Assembly: GCF_050753385.1 (NCBI RefSeq)
Contig: NZ_JBLZFZ010000019.1
Location: forward strand, 53,490-117,489
Source: Pantanalinema rosaneae
GTDB lineage: Bacteria; Cyanobacteriota; Cyanobacteriia; Leptolyngbyales; Leptolyngbyaceae
Length of the DNA: 64,000 nucleotides
Reading direction: 5' to 3'
In this document: positions 42,559 through 50,987 of the stretch, piece by piece
How the letters are laid out: every line of letters begins with the position of its first letter
How positions within the stretch are numbered: position 1 is the first letter of the stretch
Notes under the pieces: generated by a model
What the model saw: only the letters and a program-made list of their open reading frames with translations
Databases searched by the model: none
Told to the model about the DNA's origin: nothing
Translations under genes and position numbers: made by a program

Positions 42559-43658
42559 AAAAATGGAAATTGGTAATGGTGAAGGGACTGCCCTCGAATA
42601 ATGGCGATCGCCTGACTGAATCCATCCTGATCCATTTGTTGCATGGGCACCAGTTTTTCTAGGATTTCAGCAGAACTACCCACCCAACGGTGTTCTGGCA
42701 TCGGGTTTAACCAGGCAATTAAACTCGTATGCTGGCGGAACTGAAATAAGAATTCTGTCGTAGCTCGAATGCGCTCTAACTGACGATGCCCTCTCGCAGC
42801 CCCCGCATCACTGACGATTAAGACACTCGTATCCTGATCACATCCTCCTAGTACTTCTTTAATAGAGATTGGCAACGTTAAATACGCATCTCGGTACACA
42901 TACTCACGCGGGACATTTTGAAAATAGAAGACAGCAATATGGTCTTCCTGGAGCGCACTATCCGTTAACACTGTTTCGACCAGATCTCGGGTAAACCGAT
43001 GGAAAGGCATCATCGAACCATTCTGATCAATCAGTAACAGAAGTCTGGCTTCGTTTTGTTCCCGCCTGCGGTAGGCTGGAGCTAGGAAGTACCCCTGTTG
43101 GGTAACCTGGTTCACGGTTTCAGGAATGTCCAACACGTCTCTGGGTCCATTAGGAACTGGACGACGTAAGTATCGCCAGTTATAAACCATCGATCGTCGA
43201 GACAGCGGATAGTAGGTTTGGAAGTCGGGTAAATTGCCCGATTCTATCAACGACAATGGTGCCCGCACCGGAAGTGGAGCCATTTGGGGCGGCGCTGTTT
43301 GGATAATTTGAGGGCTCTCGATTCTCTGCTGTGCTGGCGCGAACTGAAGCAAGTCCATTTCCTTGGACTCCTGTTCTGTCCCCTCTGCTGCTTGCTGATC
43401 TGGCTGATTGACGCTTATGGGTGGGGTTTCAGCTTGGGCTAAAGATTGCCAGATTAGATCAAATTCAGCCTGTTCGGCTCCACTATGACACCACAACAAC
43501 CGCAAGGTTTGGCGTAGTTGCTCCCGATGCTGACCAAATCCTCCCGCTTCAATGGCTTTCACTGCCGCCAAGTATTCCCCAATACCCAACTTGAACCCAC
43601 GATCTCGTAATTGGGCAAACAGTTGTGCCGTCAGGGGGTTGGGGTCAAACTGACTCAT
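42555..43658 (-). CDS. von Willebrand factor A-like protein of a MoxR system
   Basis: From ATG 43658 (MSQFDPNPLTAQL) the protein has about 367 residues. Residues 1-90 are helical (AQLFAQLRDRGFKLGIGEYLAAVKAIE). The vWA domain begins at about 205 with EARLLLLIDQNGSMMPFHRFTRDLVE, where the MIDAS motif reads DQNGS rather than DxSxS, so metal binding may be altered. VLIVSDAGAARGHRQLERI forms the DAGAAR site. MoxR-vWA pairs act as chaperone-like remodelling complexes. The gene overlaps the MoxR end by 14 bases and the target-2 start by four, so these three form one translational unit. Confidence 0.82.
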   Translation of the reverse strand: MSQFDPNPLTAQLFAQLRDRGFKLGIGEYLAAVKAIEAGGFGQHREQLRQTLRLLWCHSGAEQAEFDLIWQSLAQAETPPISVNQPDQQAAEGTEQESKEMDLLQFAPAQQRIESPQIIQTAPPQMAPLPVRAPLSLIESGNLPDFQTYYPLSRRSMVYNWRYLRRPVPNGPRDVLDIPETVNQVTQQGYFLAPAYRRREQNEARLLLLIDQNGSMMPFHRFTRDLVETVLTDSALQEDHIAVFYFQNVPREYVYRDAYLTLPISIKEVLGGCDQDTSVLIVSDAGAARGHRQLERIRATTEFLFQFRQHTSLIAWLNPMPEHRWVGSSAEILEKLVPMQQMDQDGFSQAIAIIRGQSLHHYQFPFL

Positions 43659-44595
43659 GGGGTTTCCCAACCTTACGCCAGTCAATCTGAAGCTTCACTA
43701 GTAACTCACGAAATGGTAGTCCTGAATCCTCTGCCAATTTTTTCAGATCTTCTGGTTTTGCAGAATTAGCGAGTACCCGCAACCAGTCCAAAAACTCGCT
43801 GGTTCCCGGTTTTTTGATTAGACCAGATTCACGAACTTTCAGAAATCGCTTGATCGCAGTCTTGGTTAGATCGTTTGAAGGTGAAGATTCGTTACGAGCT
43901 GCATAATGCGCTGCCACAATTTGCTCTAAATCCTCCGATTTAGAGGGAAATTCCAGGAAATAATAAATGCAACGACGCAGAAATGGCATAGGAAGGTTGC
44001 CTTTCTCCTTGTTACTAGTAATGAACACGATCGGGTGGTGGGTAGCCTGAATTTTCTTGCCCGTTTCTCGCACGGCGAAGTAAGGTGCTTCACCCTGGCG
44101 CGATTCCTCTAAAACCCCAAGCAAATCATTTGGGAAATCTATATCAGCTTTATCGACTTCATCAATCAGCACAACGGCTGGGCATTGCTTGAGCTGAAAC
44201 GCTTTGCCCAAAGCCCCATAGGTAATATATTTTTCAGCATTGCTAGGATCGCGATCGATCTGGTTGCCCAGTTTAGACATCTCAACATCATGCAGCCGTA
44301 GGATGGCATCATACTCGTACAGACCTTCCTGTGCTTTACTGGTCGATCGCACATCCCAACGATAAAGGGGTAGCCCTAGTTCATAGGCAACCGCAGATGC
44401 CAAGCGAGTTTTACCGCAACCCGCCTCTCCCTCTAGCAGCAATGGGCGACGTAAATAGATTGCTAAATTAATCGCCTGTTTTAGCTCATCTGAAGCGATA
44501 TAAGGTTCATACTTATCCGGTGAATCGGGGTGCGGCTTTTTCGGTCGGCGGTTTGGATTGCCCTCGAATGTGTACTTTTGAGTTGTGTTACTCAT
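43645..44595 (-). CDS. MoxR-family AAA+ ATPase
   Basis: A 316-residue MoxR-like AAA+. Walker A GEAGCGKT is at residues 56-63, Walker B in AVVLIDEVDKADIDFPNDLLGVLEE at about 139, sensor 1 in PIVFITSNKEKGNLP (about 190) and the arginine finger in PFLRRCIYYFLEF. Known MoxR ATPases are paired with vWA proteins, here directly downstream. In conflict systems such ATPases gate peptidases or effectors in response to signals. It precedes the vWA gene with overlap, and lies 11 bases downstream of the STAND-like gene. Confidence 0.93.
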   Translation of the reverse strand: MSNTTQKYTFEGNPNRRPKKPHPDSPDKYEPYIASDELKQAINLAIYLRRPLLLEGEAGCGKTRLASAVAYELGLPLYRWDVRSTSKAQEGLYEYDAILRLHDVEMSKLGNQIDRDPSNAEKYITYGALGKAFQLKQCPAVVLIDEVDKADIDFPNDLLGVLEESRQGEAPYFAVRETGKKIQATHHPIVFITSNKEKGNLPMPFLRRCIYYFLEFPSKSEDLEQIVAAHYAARNESSPSNDLTKTAIKRFLKVRESGLIKKPGTSEFLDWLRVLANSAKPEDLKKLAEDSGLPFRELLVKLQIDWRKVGKPHESV

Positions 44596-44606
44596 AGGTT
44601 TTGCAG

Positions 44607-45635
44607 CTAACTTGCAATAGGACAGTAAATTTGTAATTCTTTTTCCAATCGGTCACGGGCAGCGATGGGTAAGCCTTTGGTAATGCGATAGATGCGTTCA
44701 GCCATTGCCTTACTATCCTTCTTACTCAACTTTGGACATTTTTTTAACCATTCTTCAATATCTTTTGTTGTCCAATTCTCCAGAGGTAACTCAATGATTT
44801 TGATCTCACCTTGCCAATTTTCACTAGTACATTGGAAGTAGGGCAATTGCTGTAAATCTGGTTCTAGTTCTCCAGCCACAACGATCGCAGCAATACACCG
44901 AACATTATCGTAGTCCTCTGCTATTCGATCTCGTTCTGCAACCAGGTGCTTCCAGAAGTCTTCTAAAAACCAGTGAAGTAGCCTTTTCTGCTGTTGTTCC
45001 GTCAGAATGTCCCAGCCATGTAGCTCAATGAAAAGTGTTGTATACCCTCGTAGTGCGCCAATTAATATCTTGCGGATTTCTTGAGCATATCGATCTATAT
45101 CTGTCACTTCCTCGAATTTCCCTAGTTGTTTCCCTAATGCCCGCAAAATCTCTTTTTCATCCCAGGTTACTCCAGGAAAGAATTCAAGGCGATAGGGTTT
45201 AAGTGTTTCTCCTGGTTTAACTCGAATGGTGTCTTGAATTCCCTGAAGGCAGATCTCTCCTAACATTGCCTGACTTTTTTGAATCAGAAAAACGGCTGAA
45301 CCCCCCTGCTCATCAACATCAAACTCGCAAATTAATTGCTCAAATTTTTTCTTAGCTGAGTTGAAGTCCAGTAAGGGCAAATTTTGCTTTAAAATTCCGA
45401 CTCGTTGATTATTATCCATAGACTCCCGCTTTAAGGCTTCTAACTCTGTATCAACTTGCTGTAGCTGCTGAAATAAATCTTGTTCTTGTTGTTGGAGTAC
45501 AACTTGGTCAGCAGGATTGAGACTGGAACGCCTCTTTTGGCTAACAGCTATATGTTGAGCAGACAGGAGAGCATAATCTTCCGTTAGTTGCTTTTCTCTG
45601 AGTTTTTGGGGGGATTGATGGAGGTGAGCAGACAT
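44607..45635 (-). CDS. Inactive STAND-like protein with N-terminal effector-associated domain
   Basis: From ATG 45635 (MSAHLHQ) it has 342 residues. The N-terminal about 75 residues (KLREKQLTEDYALLSAQHIA, SLNPADQVVLQQQEQDLF, QQVDTELEAL) form a helical adaptor domain, the same type as the C-terminus of the caspase upstream. After it FEQLICEFDVDEQGGSAVFLIQKSQAMLGE occupies the place of the STAND P-loop, with GGSAVFLIQKS in place of a GxxGxGKS, so ATP hydrolysis is unlikely. CIAAIVVAGEL and TTKDIEEWLKK resemble later STAND blocks. It likely bridges the caspase to the MoxR-vWA-target complex by like-domain contacts. The family label is inference from pattern. Confidence 0.72.
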   Translation of the reverse strand: MSAHLHQSPQKLREKQLTEDYALLSAQHIAVSQKRRSSLNPADQVVLQQQEQDLFQQLQQVDTELEALKRESMDNNQRVGILKQNLPLLDFNSAKKKFEQLICEFDVDEQGGSAVFLIQKSQAMLGEICLQGIQDTIRVKPGETLKPYRLEFFPGVTWDEKEILRALGKQLGKFEEVTDIDRYAQEIRKILIGALRGYTTLFIELHGWDILTEQQQKRLLHWFLEDFWKHLVAERDRIAEDYDNVRCIAAIVVAGELEPDLQQLPYFQCTSENWQGEIKIIELPLENWTTKDIEEWLKKCPKLSKKDSKAMAERIYRITKGLPIAARDRLEKELQIYCPIAS

Positions 45636-45665
45636 CAAAATTTAACCTGAAAGTGAGGGCTGGCT

Positions 45666-45758
45666 TTACGCTTCGAGGGCTTTTAACTCAGTTTCGATCG
45701 CTACTAACTCCTGATATAACTGGTCTGCCTGTTGTCTTAAGATCACTTGACTGGCTGG
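45666..45758 (-). pseudogene. Separated 3' end of the caspase gene
   Basis: On the minus strand, from the target duplication CCAGCC, the frame reads SQVILRQQADQLYQELVAIE, then TELKALEA and TAA. Joined to the caspase residue NLNPA before the IS element, it gives a perfect adaptor domain like NPADQVVLQQQEQDL in the STAND-like protein. The sequence is therefore the lost end of the caspase gene, cut off by the IS21 insertion. No stop or frameshift would exist without the insertion. Confidence 0.9.
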
Positions 45759-45914
45759 TGTTGAGCGACAATTAACCTGGCCGCATCGCGACAATTAACT
45801 TGGCCGGTTCCAGACAGCCGTTCAGGTGAGCGAAGTGTGCCTTCTGACACAGTTTTACTGGATCAAAAAAAGACACTAGGCAACGTCAATTAACGCCAAT
45901 TAAATGACTGCCCA

Positions 45915-47570
45915 GTGTCTGGAAAACGAATTAATTATCAACAGGTTCAACTATACATGAGCGCCAAAGAGAACGGCTGCACGCAGACAACTGCGGCAGC
46001 AAAAGCTGGCGTGTCTGTACGCAGTGGTAGACGGATAGAACAGGGCGAGTTGCAATCGCAACGAGGGCGTCCGCATGACTGGCGCACCCGCCGTGACCCG
46101 TTGGCTGAAGTTTGGGAAAGTGAATTGGTACCGATGCTGGAACACCAACCCAAACTGCAAGCGATAACACTATTCGAGTATCTGCAAGACACGTACCCCG
46201 GACGTTACAGCAAGTCCGTTATGCGCACCTTACAAAGGCGGGTGCAAAACTGGCGAGTCACGGCAGGTCCACCCAAGGTTGTGATGTTTGCTATCGAACA
46301 CCCACCCGGAGAGATGGGCTTATCCGACTTCACCCACTTCAAGCAGGAACAAATTACGATTGCGGGTAAGCCGTTTGAGCATTTGCTCTACCACTACCGT
46401 CTAGCGTACAGCGGTTGGCAGTATGTCCAGGTGGTGCAGGGCGGGGAGAGTTTTGTAGCGCTCTCGGAGGGTTTGCAAAATGCCTTGAAAGCCTGTGGAG
46501 GCTGCCCCAAAGAGCACCGTACCGATAGCCTGAGTGCGGCTTACCGGAATCTAGGTTTGCGTACCGATATAGACATGACGCAGATGTACGACCGCTTATG
46601 CCATCATTACAACCTGCGTCCGAGTCGGAACAATCGTGGCATAGCCCATGAGAATGGGTCGATAGAGAGTCCTCACGGGCACTTCAAAAATCGCCTGCAT
46701 CAAGCCCTACTATTGCGGGAGTCCTTTGACTTTCCATCGGTTGCCGCTTACCAGCAATTCATTGAACAGGTGATTATTCGACTGAACCAGGGATGCCAAA
46801 CCCGTTTTGAAGAGGAAGTGCCCTATCTTCAGCCCCTACCCACCTATCGTTATCCGGACTACGAAGTGCTGAGCGTGAAGGTGAGTACCTACAGTACCAT
46901 CCGGGTGCGACGGATGAGTTACTCGGTTCCCTCCCGCTTAGTGGGCTGTACTCTGACGCTGCATCTGCACCATGACCGGATTGTGGGGTTCTTCGGTCGT
47001 CAGCAGGTCGTTGAACTGCCTCGGCTTTACGCCCCGGCTGACAATCCTCGACAACGATTGCATTGCGTCAATTACCGCCATGTTATCGACAGCTTGCGCC
47101 TCAAACCGGGGGCATTCCTCTATTGGGTCTGGCAACAGGACCTCTTGCCCAACGACCATTACCGCCAATTATGGCGGCAGATTGAGCACCAATTTGACTC
47201 CTATACGGCGGCTCGCCTGATGTGCGAGGCCCTCTATATTGCGGCCAAGCAGGACAAGGAACACGCGGTTGCTCAGTATTTGGAGGCTCAACTAAATGCC
47301 AACGCCCTCAGTCTAGTGGGGCTACAACAGCAATTTCATTTGGTAGACGTGCCGTCCCCACCCACTCTACAAACCCAACAGCATGACCTCACCCATTACG
47401 ACCAGTTGCTCTATGCCCATACCACCTACGGCCACGACAGCGATGGAAACCCTCAGCCTGCTGCTCAAATCCCTCAAACTGCCCTACATGAAACAACAGT
47501 GGCAGGAACTGGAGCGTCAAGCCCTCCAACAGGGGTGGACCCATGCCCAGTTTCTACTGGCACTGTGTGA
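45915..47570 (+). CDS. istA: IS21-family transposase IstA
   Basis: A 551-residue IstA starting at GTG 45915. The N-terminal HTH region is KRINYQQVQLYMSAKENGCTQTTAAAKAGVSVRSGRRI. The integrase catalytic core has EMGLSDFTHF (first Asp, about 138), KEHRTDSLSAAYRN (second Asp, about 199) and RGIAHENGSIESPHGHFKNRL with the Glu (about 246). The C-terminal region with SVPSRLVGCTLTLHLHHDRI is typical. Length fits the family. The 3' end overlaps istB, as usual for IS21, so expression is coupled. Confidence 0.93.
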   Translation: MSGKRINYQQVQLYMSAKENGCTQTTAAAKAGVSVRSGRRIEQGELQSQRGRPHDWRTRRDPLAEVWESELVPMLEHQPKLQAITLFEYLQDTYPGRYSKSVMRTLQRRVQNWRVTAGPPKVVMFAIEHPPGEMGLSDFTHFKQEQITIAGKPFEHLLYHYRLAYSGWQYVQVVQGGESFVALSEGLQNALKACGGCPKEHRTDSLSAAYRNLGLRTDIDMTQMYDRLCHHYNLRPSRNNRGIAHENGSIESPHGHFKNRLHQALLLRESFDFPSVAAYQQFIEQVIIRLNQGCQTRFEEEVPYLQPLPTYRYPDYEVLSVKVSTYSTIRVRRMSYSVPSRLVGCTLTLHLHHDRIVGFFGRQQVVELPRLYAPADNPRQRLHCVNYRHVIDSLRLKPGAFLYWVWQQDLLPNDHYRQLWRQIEHQFDSYTAARLMCEALYIAAKQDKEHAVAQYLEAQLNANALSLVGLQQQFHLVDVPSPPTLQTQQHDLTHYDQLLYAHTTYGHDSDGNPQPAAQIPQTALHETTVAGTGASSPPTGVDPCPVSTGTV

Positions 47571-48207
47571 GGTCGAAGCGACGCAACGCTACCAAGCTCG
47601 AGTCCAACGCGCCCTCAAAGATGCCCACCTGCCGCCTGCCAAAGCCTTTTCCAATTTTGACTTCAGCCGGTGTCCGGGTGTCCATCAGCCCACCGTCACG
47701 CAGTTGAGTCAGGACAAAAGCTGGCTCAAACGCGGCGACAACCTCCTGCTGTTTGGTCCTTCTGGCGTCGGCAAAACCCATCTCGCTGCCGCCGTTGGAC
47801 GCTGCCTAATCGAGTTAGGAGCAACGGTCAAATTCCTCTCTGCCACCACTCTGGTGCAATTGCTGCAAGCAGCTAAGGCCAATCTCCAGCTTCAGTCTGC
47901 GCTGCTAAAGCTGGATAAGTTTGACCTACTCATCCTCGATGATCTTAGCTACGTCAAAAAGTCAGAAACCGAGACCTCGGTTCTGTTTGAATTGATTGCC
48001 CACCGCTATGAACTCAAAAGCCTCATGATTACAGCCAATCATCCCTTCAGTGCCTGGGACGACATCTTTATGGATCCAACCATGACTGTCGCTGCCGTCG
48101 ATCGCCTCGTCCACCATGCGCTCATCCTGGAAATCCAAGCCGAAAGTTTTCGTCAGCAGGCCGCCAAAGAGCGATCTGCGACCTCACAGCAAAACCGGCC
48201 AAAATAA
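47443..48207 (+). CDS. istB: IS21-family helper ATPase IstB
   Basis: Starting from ATG 47443 (METLSLLLKSLKLPYMKQQW) there are 254 residues; an earlier start at 47383 would only add non-conserved residues. The AAA+ core is complete: LLLFGPSGVGKTHLAAAVG at about 104-122, LLILDDLSYVKKSE at about 166-179 and SLMITANHPFSAWDDIF with Asn sensor at about 200. IstB loads the IstA transpososome on target DNA. The long overlap of about 128 bases with istA is typical, but larger than usual. Confidence 0.92.
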   Translation: METLSLLLKSLKLPYMKQQWQELERQALQQGWTHAQFLLALCEVEATQRYQARVQRALKDAHLPPAKAFSNFDFSRCPGVHQPTVTQLSQDKSWLKRGDNLLLFGPSGVGKTHLAAAVGRCLIELGATVKFLSATTLVQLLQAAKANLQLQSALLKLDKFDLLILDDLSYVKKSETETSVLFELIAHRYELKSLMITANHPFSAWDDIFMDPTMTVAAVDRLVHHALILEIQAESFRQQAAKERSATSQQNRPK

Positions 48208-49257
48208 TTAGCGCGGAGCGGCCAAAATAGTTGACGTTTCATAGGCTGGATTAAGGTTATACAACGCTTCATGGGACACAGTCTCATATATCTTGACCTT
48301 GAGAGTATAATCTCGTTCTAATTGCTCTCGCTGCAATTCTTTTGGAGATTTAAGTCTGGGTTGGTTTGATGGCATTGGAGTTGGGTCTGGAGATCCTGAA
48401 CTATCCCTGGTTGTCCTGGAGGAACTCTGGGAGTGTTCCGGTAAAGTCGATCGATCTAGATTAATAGGTGTTTTGCGATAATCCGCCAGGATCATGTCAC
48501 CGATCCCGTCCAAGCGAACGGTTGGTTCCTGAATCAGCCCACCGGACTGGATCGCCCAGTGCCGCAAACGATCGGTCACATACTCTTGCACATCTCGTAC
48601 TGTCACAAGAGCTTTATTGGAGCGATCGGCGGCTCCCCGCAATCCTTCCATGAGGTAGTAGGTATAAACACCATGCTGTTTTTCCTGCCATTCCTGGGCT
48701 TTTTGCTGGGAGGTGCTAGCCGCAATCAACGCAAACCCTGTAGCCAGGTCATACACGTTGTGCAGAAATTCTGGATCGGTCACATCTCGTCCAACTTCAA
48801 CACCTGTATGGCAAGCGTCGAGAGACAGGACCAGTTGCTTAGCCTGACTGTTCCGCATGTAGTCTTCAACTTCCGCAACTGACAAGGCTCGTTTAGCAAG
48901 GAGGTGATAGCGAGTATCCTGAGTGATAAGGAATGGTGTGCGATCGACCAATTTGCCGTGACAGGCGAAGTGGACAAACAGCAGATCATCCTCTCGAACC
49001 GTTTGACAGAGACGGACTAGCGCATCCTCAACATTGTCACGGGTTGGTAGATCAGCCTGATCCGTTTGTTGATCATGCAAACAGACAACGGTATACCCCA
49101 GCTGGCTCAGTGTTTGCTCCAGTACCTGAACATCATTGACACAAAATTTAAGCGGAGAAAAATGGGGGTCAATGTAGGTGTTAATGCCAACCAGGAGTGC
49201 CCAGCGATCGCGGGAAGATCTAGCAGGCTCCGGGTTATCGATCCCAGTTTCTGTCAT
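48208..49257 (-). CDS. Caspase-family (C14) protease, 3' end disrupted by IS21
   Basis: The native part is residues 1-338. The caspase domain has WALLVGINTY at 19-28, catalytic His at 100 (HFACHGK) and Cys at 149 (SLDACHTG). It has a Ser/Pro-rich linker (about 275-305) and a helical adaptor (KELQREQLERDYTLKVKIYE) near the C-terminus. The IS21 insertion then replaced the last 28 residues by YETSTILAAPR from the IS. Joined to 45666-45752 the protein would be 366 residues. The adaptor is homologous to the N-terminus of the STAND-like protein, the presumed recruitment interface. The truncated caspase may have lost recruitment but keeps its catalytic domain. Confidence 0.9.
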   Translation of the reverse strand: MTETGIDNPEPARSSRDRWALLVGINTYIDPHFSPLKFCVNDVQVLEQTLSQLGYTVVCLHDQQTDQADLPTRDNVEDALVRLCQTVREDDLLFVHFACHGKLVDRTPFLITQDTRYHLLAKRALSVAEVEDYMRNSQAKQLVLSLDACHTGVEVGRDVTDPEFLHNVYDLATGFALIAASTSQQKAQEWQEKQHGVYTYYLMEGLRGAADRSNKALVTVRDVQEYVTDRLRHWAIQSGGLIQEPTVRLDGIGDMILADYRKTPINLDRSTLPEHSQSSSRTTRDSSGSPDPTPMPSNQPRLKSPKELQREQLERDYTLKVKIYETVSHEALYNLNPAYETSTILAAPR

Positions 49258-49335
49258 ACTTGCCCATTAAAGAATAAATTAACTCATCTTAGTCAGTATT
49301 CCCGCGCTCCAAACGTTATTCCGCATCTTCCTGGC

Positions 49336-50835
49336 TTATTGCGTTCCTGGCAAGCGAAAGCGTTGTAGAACTTTAGTCACTGACTCGCGGCTGACCTCAG
49401 CTCCAAATCCCCAAGCCAGCAGCATAAAGTAATCTCCAAACCAGTTAGCACCAAAGGTGGAATTGGAGACATAAAGCTGGTTGAACCCAACGCCTGCCAG
49501 CGAGGTAATGGCAATCCACTTCAGAGCTTGACGGTTCCAGTTGAGGCGGGTTTCTGCCCGTTCCAGTTTTTCTCCTGGTTTTCGGGAACTAATAAAAGGA
49601 CTGTCCAAGACACGTTCATATTGATGATTGATGATCCCAACATCTCGCGTTACAATCATCAATCCTCTTTCTGATCCTTCTGTAGTCTCTGCCTGTTCTA
49701 TAGCTTGATTCATCTCCTTCAGCGTTGCATCAATTTCCTGCATCCAGGCAGCAAATCTCTCATCATCCGTCGGCAGCAAATACCCCAATTGAGTCTGTAA
49801 TGCCACCAACCCCTCACCCCAGACGGTTTTCTTAACATCTGAAATTCCTGAAAGTTTATCCATCCGATTTCTCAGCAAACTCAATCGATCGATCTGCTGT
49901 TGACCCTGGAGGTAGCGATCGATTTGCTGTCCGATGGTCTGTAATTTCTCAGCAAACTGTTTTGGGCTATCGTACTCTGGCATCTGGAGTACCGCATCAT
50001 CCAAACTGTGCTTGACTGCTTTGCCATAGGGAATCTCAGACGGTAGTCCTTGATCTTGATCGAATCGAGAGTTCAGTTCATCTTGCTTATACTTGAGCAA
50101 GCGTAGCCATTCGGCTTCATTTACTTGCCACTTATCCCAGCCAGCACGGGCACTGTTAGCCAGCGATCGCGCCTCCTCCCATTTCTTGCCTTCCAGCGCA
50201 GTAGCAACTTTGACCAGTAGACCGTTTACCTGATTTAGGAAAGGATTATTCTCGGGCGAGAATGCTGCGTTGAATTTCTCGTTTGCTTGCATCTGCACCC
50301 GTAACCGTTCGATCTGGACAGTGATTTCGTCGCGATCGAGCCCTTCTGCCTGGTAAGTAGAGAGTGCTAACCCGACAACAACGCCTAAAACAATTAATAA
50401 AATGGGGATCCAGGGTGGGTCTTTTACAGTCAACGTCACAGGAACTGTCGTGTCTCCACCGTCGTAGCGTACCAGCAATACGCCACTAAATTGTCCGCTA
50501 GCTGGTGCATGACTGAGTTGAAAGCGGACAGGGATTGAAACTAAATCGCTGGCTGGAATTTGTGCTCCCTGTGTCGGATCAGGTTGAACCAAGGCTGCCG
50601 GGAAAATGGCAACCCCATCCTTACGGGGCAGATCTACTGATGTCAGTTTCCAATTTTGGGTTGTTGCTGAAGGTTTCAGGATTACCGTTCGGACTTCATC
50701 GAACCCACGGGTGCCTGAAACTGTTAGCCCATCGGGAACCGTGGTTAGTTTGGGTTCAGCCAGGGCAGAAGCTGCAACTAGAAAAGTCAATGCAGGTAAC
50801 ACGGCTGCAACTAATCCTTGCCGGATTCCCTTCAC
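49336..50835 (-). CDS. Membrane protein with signal peptide, beta domain and coiled coils
   Basis: A 499-residue protein with a signal peptide (LVAAVLPALTFLVAASALA). The extracellular part (about 25-140) is beta-rich with an Ig-like pattern (KLTTVPDGLTVSGTRGFDEVRTVIL, FSGVLLVRYDGGDTTVPVTLTV). A transmembrane helix is at about 145-165 (IPILLIVLGVVVGLALSTY). It is followed by a long cytoplasmic coiled-coil region to about 430 and a hydrophobic C-terminal hairpin (WIAITSLAGVGFNQLYVSNS, WFGDYFMLLAWGFGAEV). I know of no family name. It lies 78 bases upstream of the caspase gene on the same strand and could be the membrane sensor of the caspase-DGR system. Inference. Confidence 0.7.
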   Translation of the reverse strand: MKGIRQGLVAAVLPALTFLVAASALAEPKLTTVPDGLTVSGTRGFDEVRTVILKPSATTQNWKLTSVDLPRKDGVAIFPAALVQPDPTQGAQIPASDLVSIPVRFQLSHAPASGQFSGVLLVRYDGGDTTVPVTLTVKDPPWIPILLIVLGVVVGLALSTYQAEGLDRDEITVQIERLRVQMQANEKFNAAFSPENNPFLNQVNGLLVKVATALEGKKWEEARSLANSARAGWDKWQVNEAEWLRLLKYKQDELNSRFDQDQGLPSEIPYGKAVKHSLDDAVLQMPEYDSPKQFAEKLQTIGQQIDRYLQGQQQIDRLSLLRNRMDKLSGISDVKKTVWGEGLVALQTQLGYLLPTDDERFAAWMQEIDATLKEMNQAIEQAETTEGSERGLMIVTRDVGIINHQYERVLDSPFISSRKPGEKLERAETRLNWNRQALKWIAITSLAGVGFNQLYVSNSTFGANWFGDYFMLLAWGFGAEVSRESVTKVLQRFRLPGTQ

Positions 50836-50987
50836 AACGATATTCTCCGATCGCTACATTTCAGCCGCTATTCTACTCCTAAGCTTGGTAAACCCTTCAT
50901 TTTCACCCTGATATTTCGTGGTTCTACAAAAAATCAGGCTTTACAAGCCTGCCTTTAAATCAGGTCGTTAAGGTTGAGCGGTTGAGA

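Larger units (their letters stand above)
45759..48243 (+). mobile_element. Complete IS21-family insertion sequence
   Basis: The element is 2485 bp. Its ends begin TGTTGAGCGACAATTAACCT on the left and TATGAAACGTCAACTATTTT on the right (opposite strand), and each end has a second copy of the TGGCCG-containing repeat (left near 45788, right near 48210). These multiple terminal repeats are typical of the IS21 family. GGCTGG at 45753-45758 and 48244-48249 is the 6-bp target duplication. istA and istB inside are intact. It interrupted the caspase gene. Confidence 0.9.
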
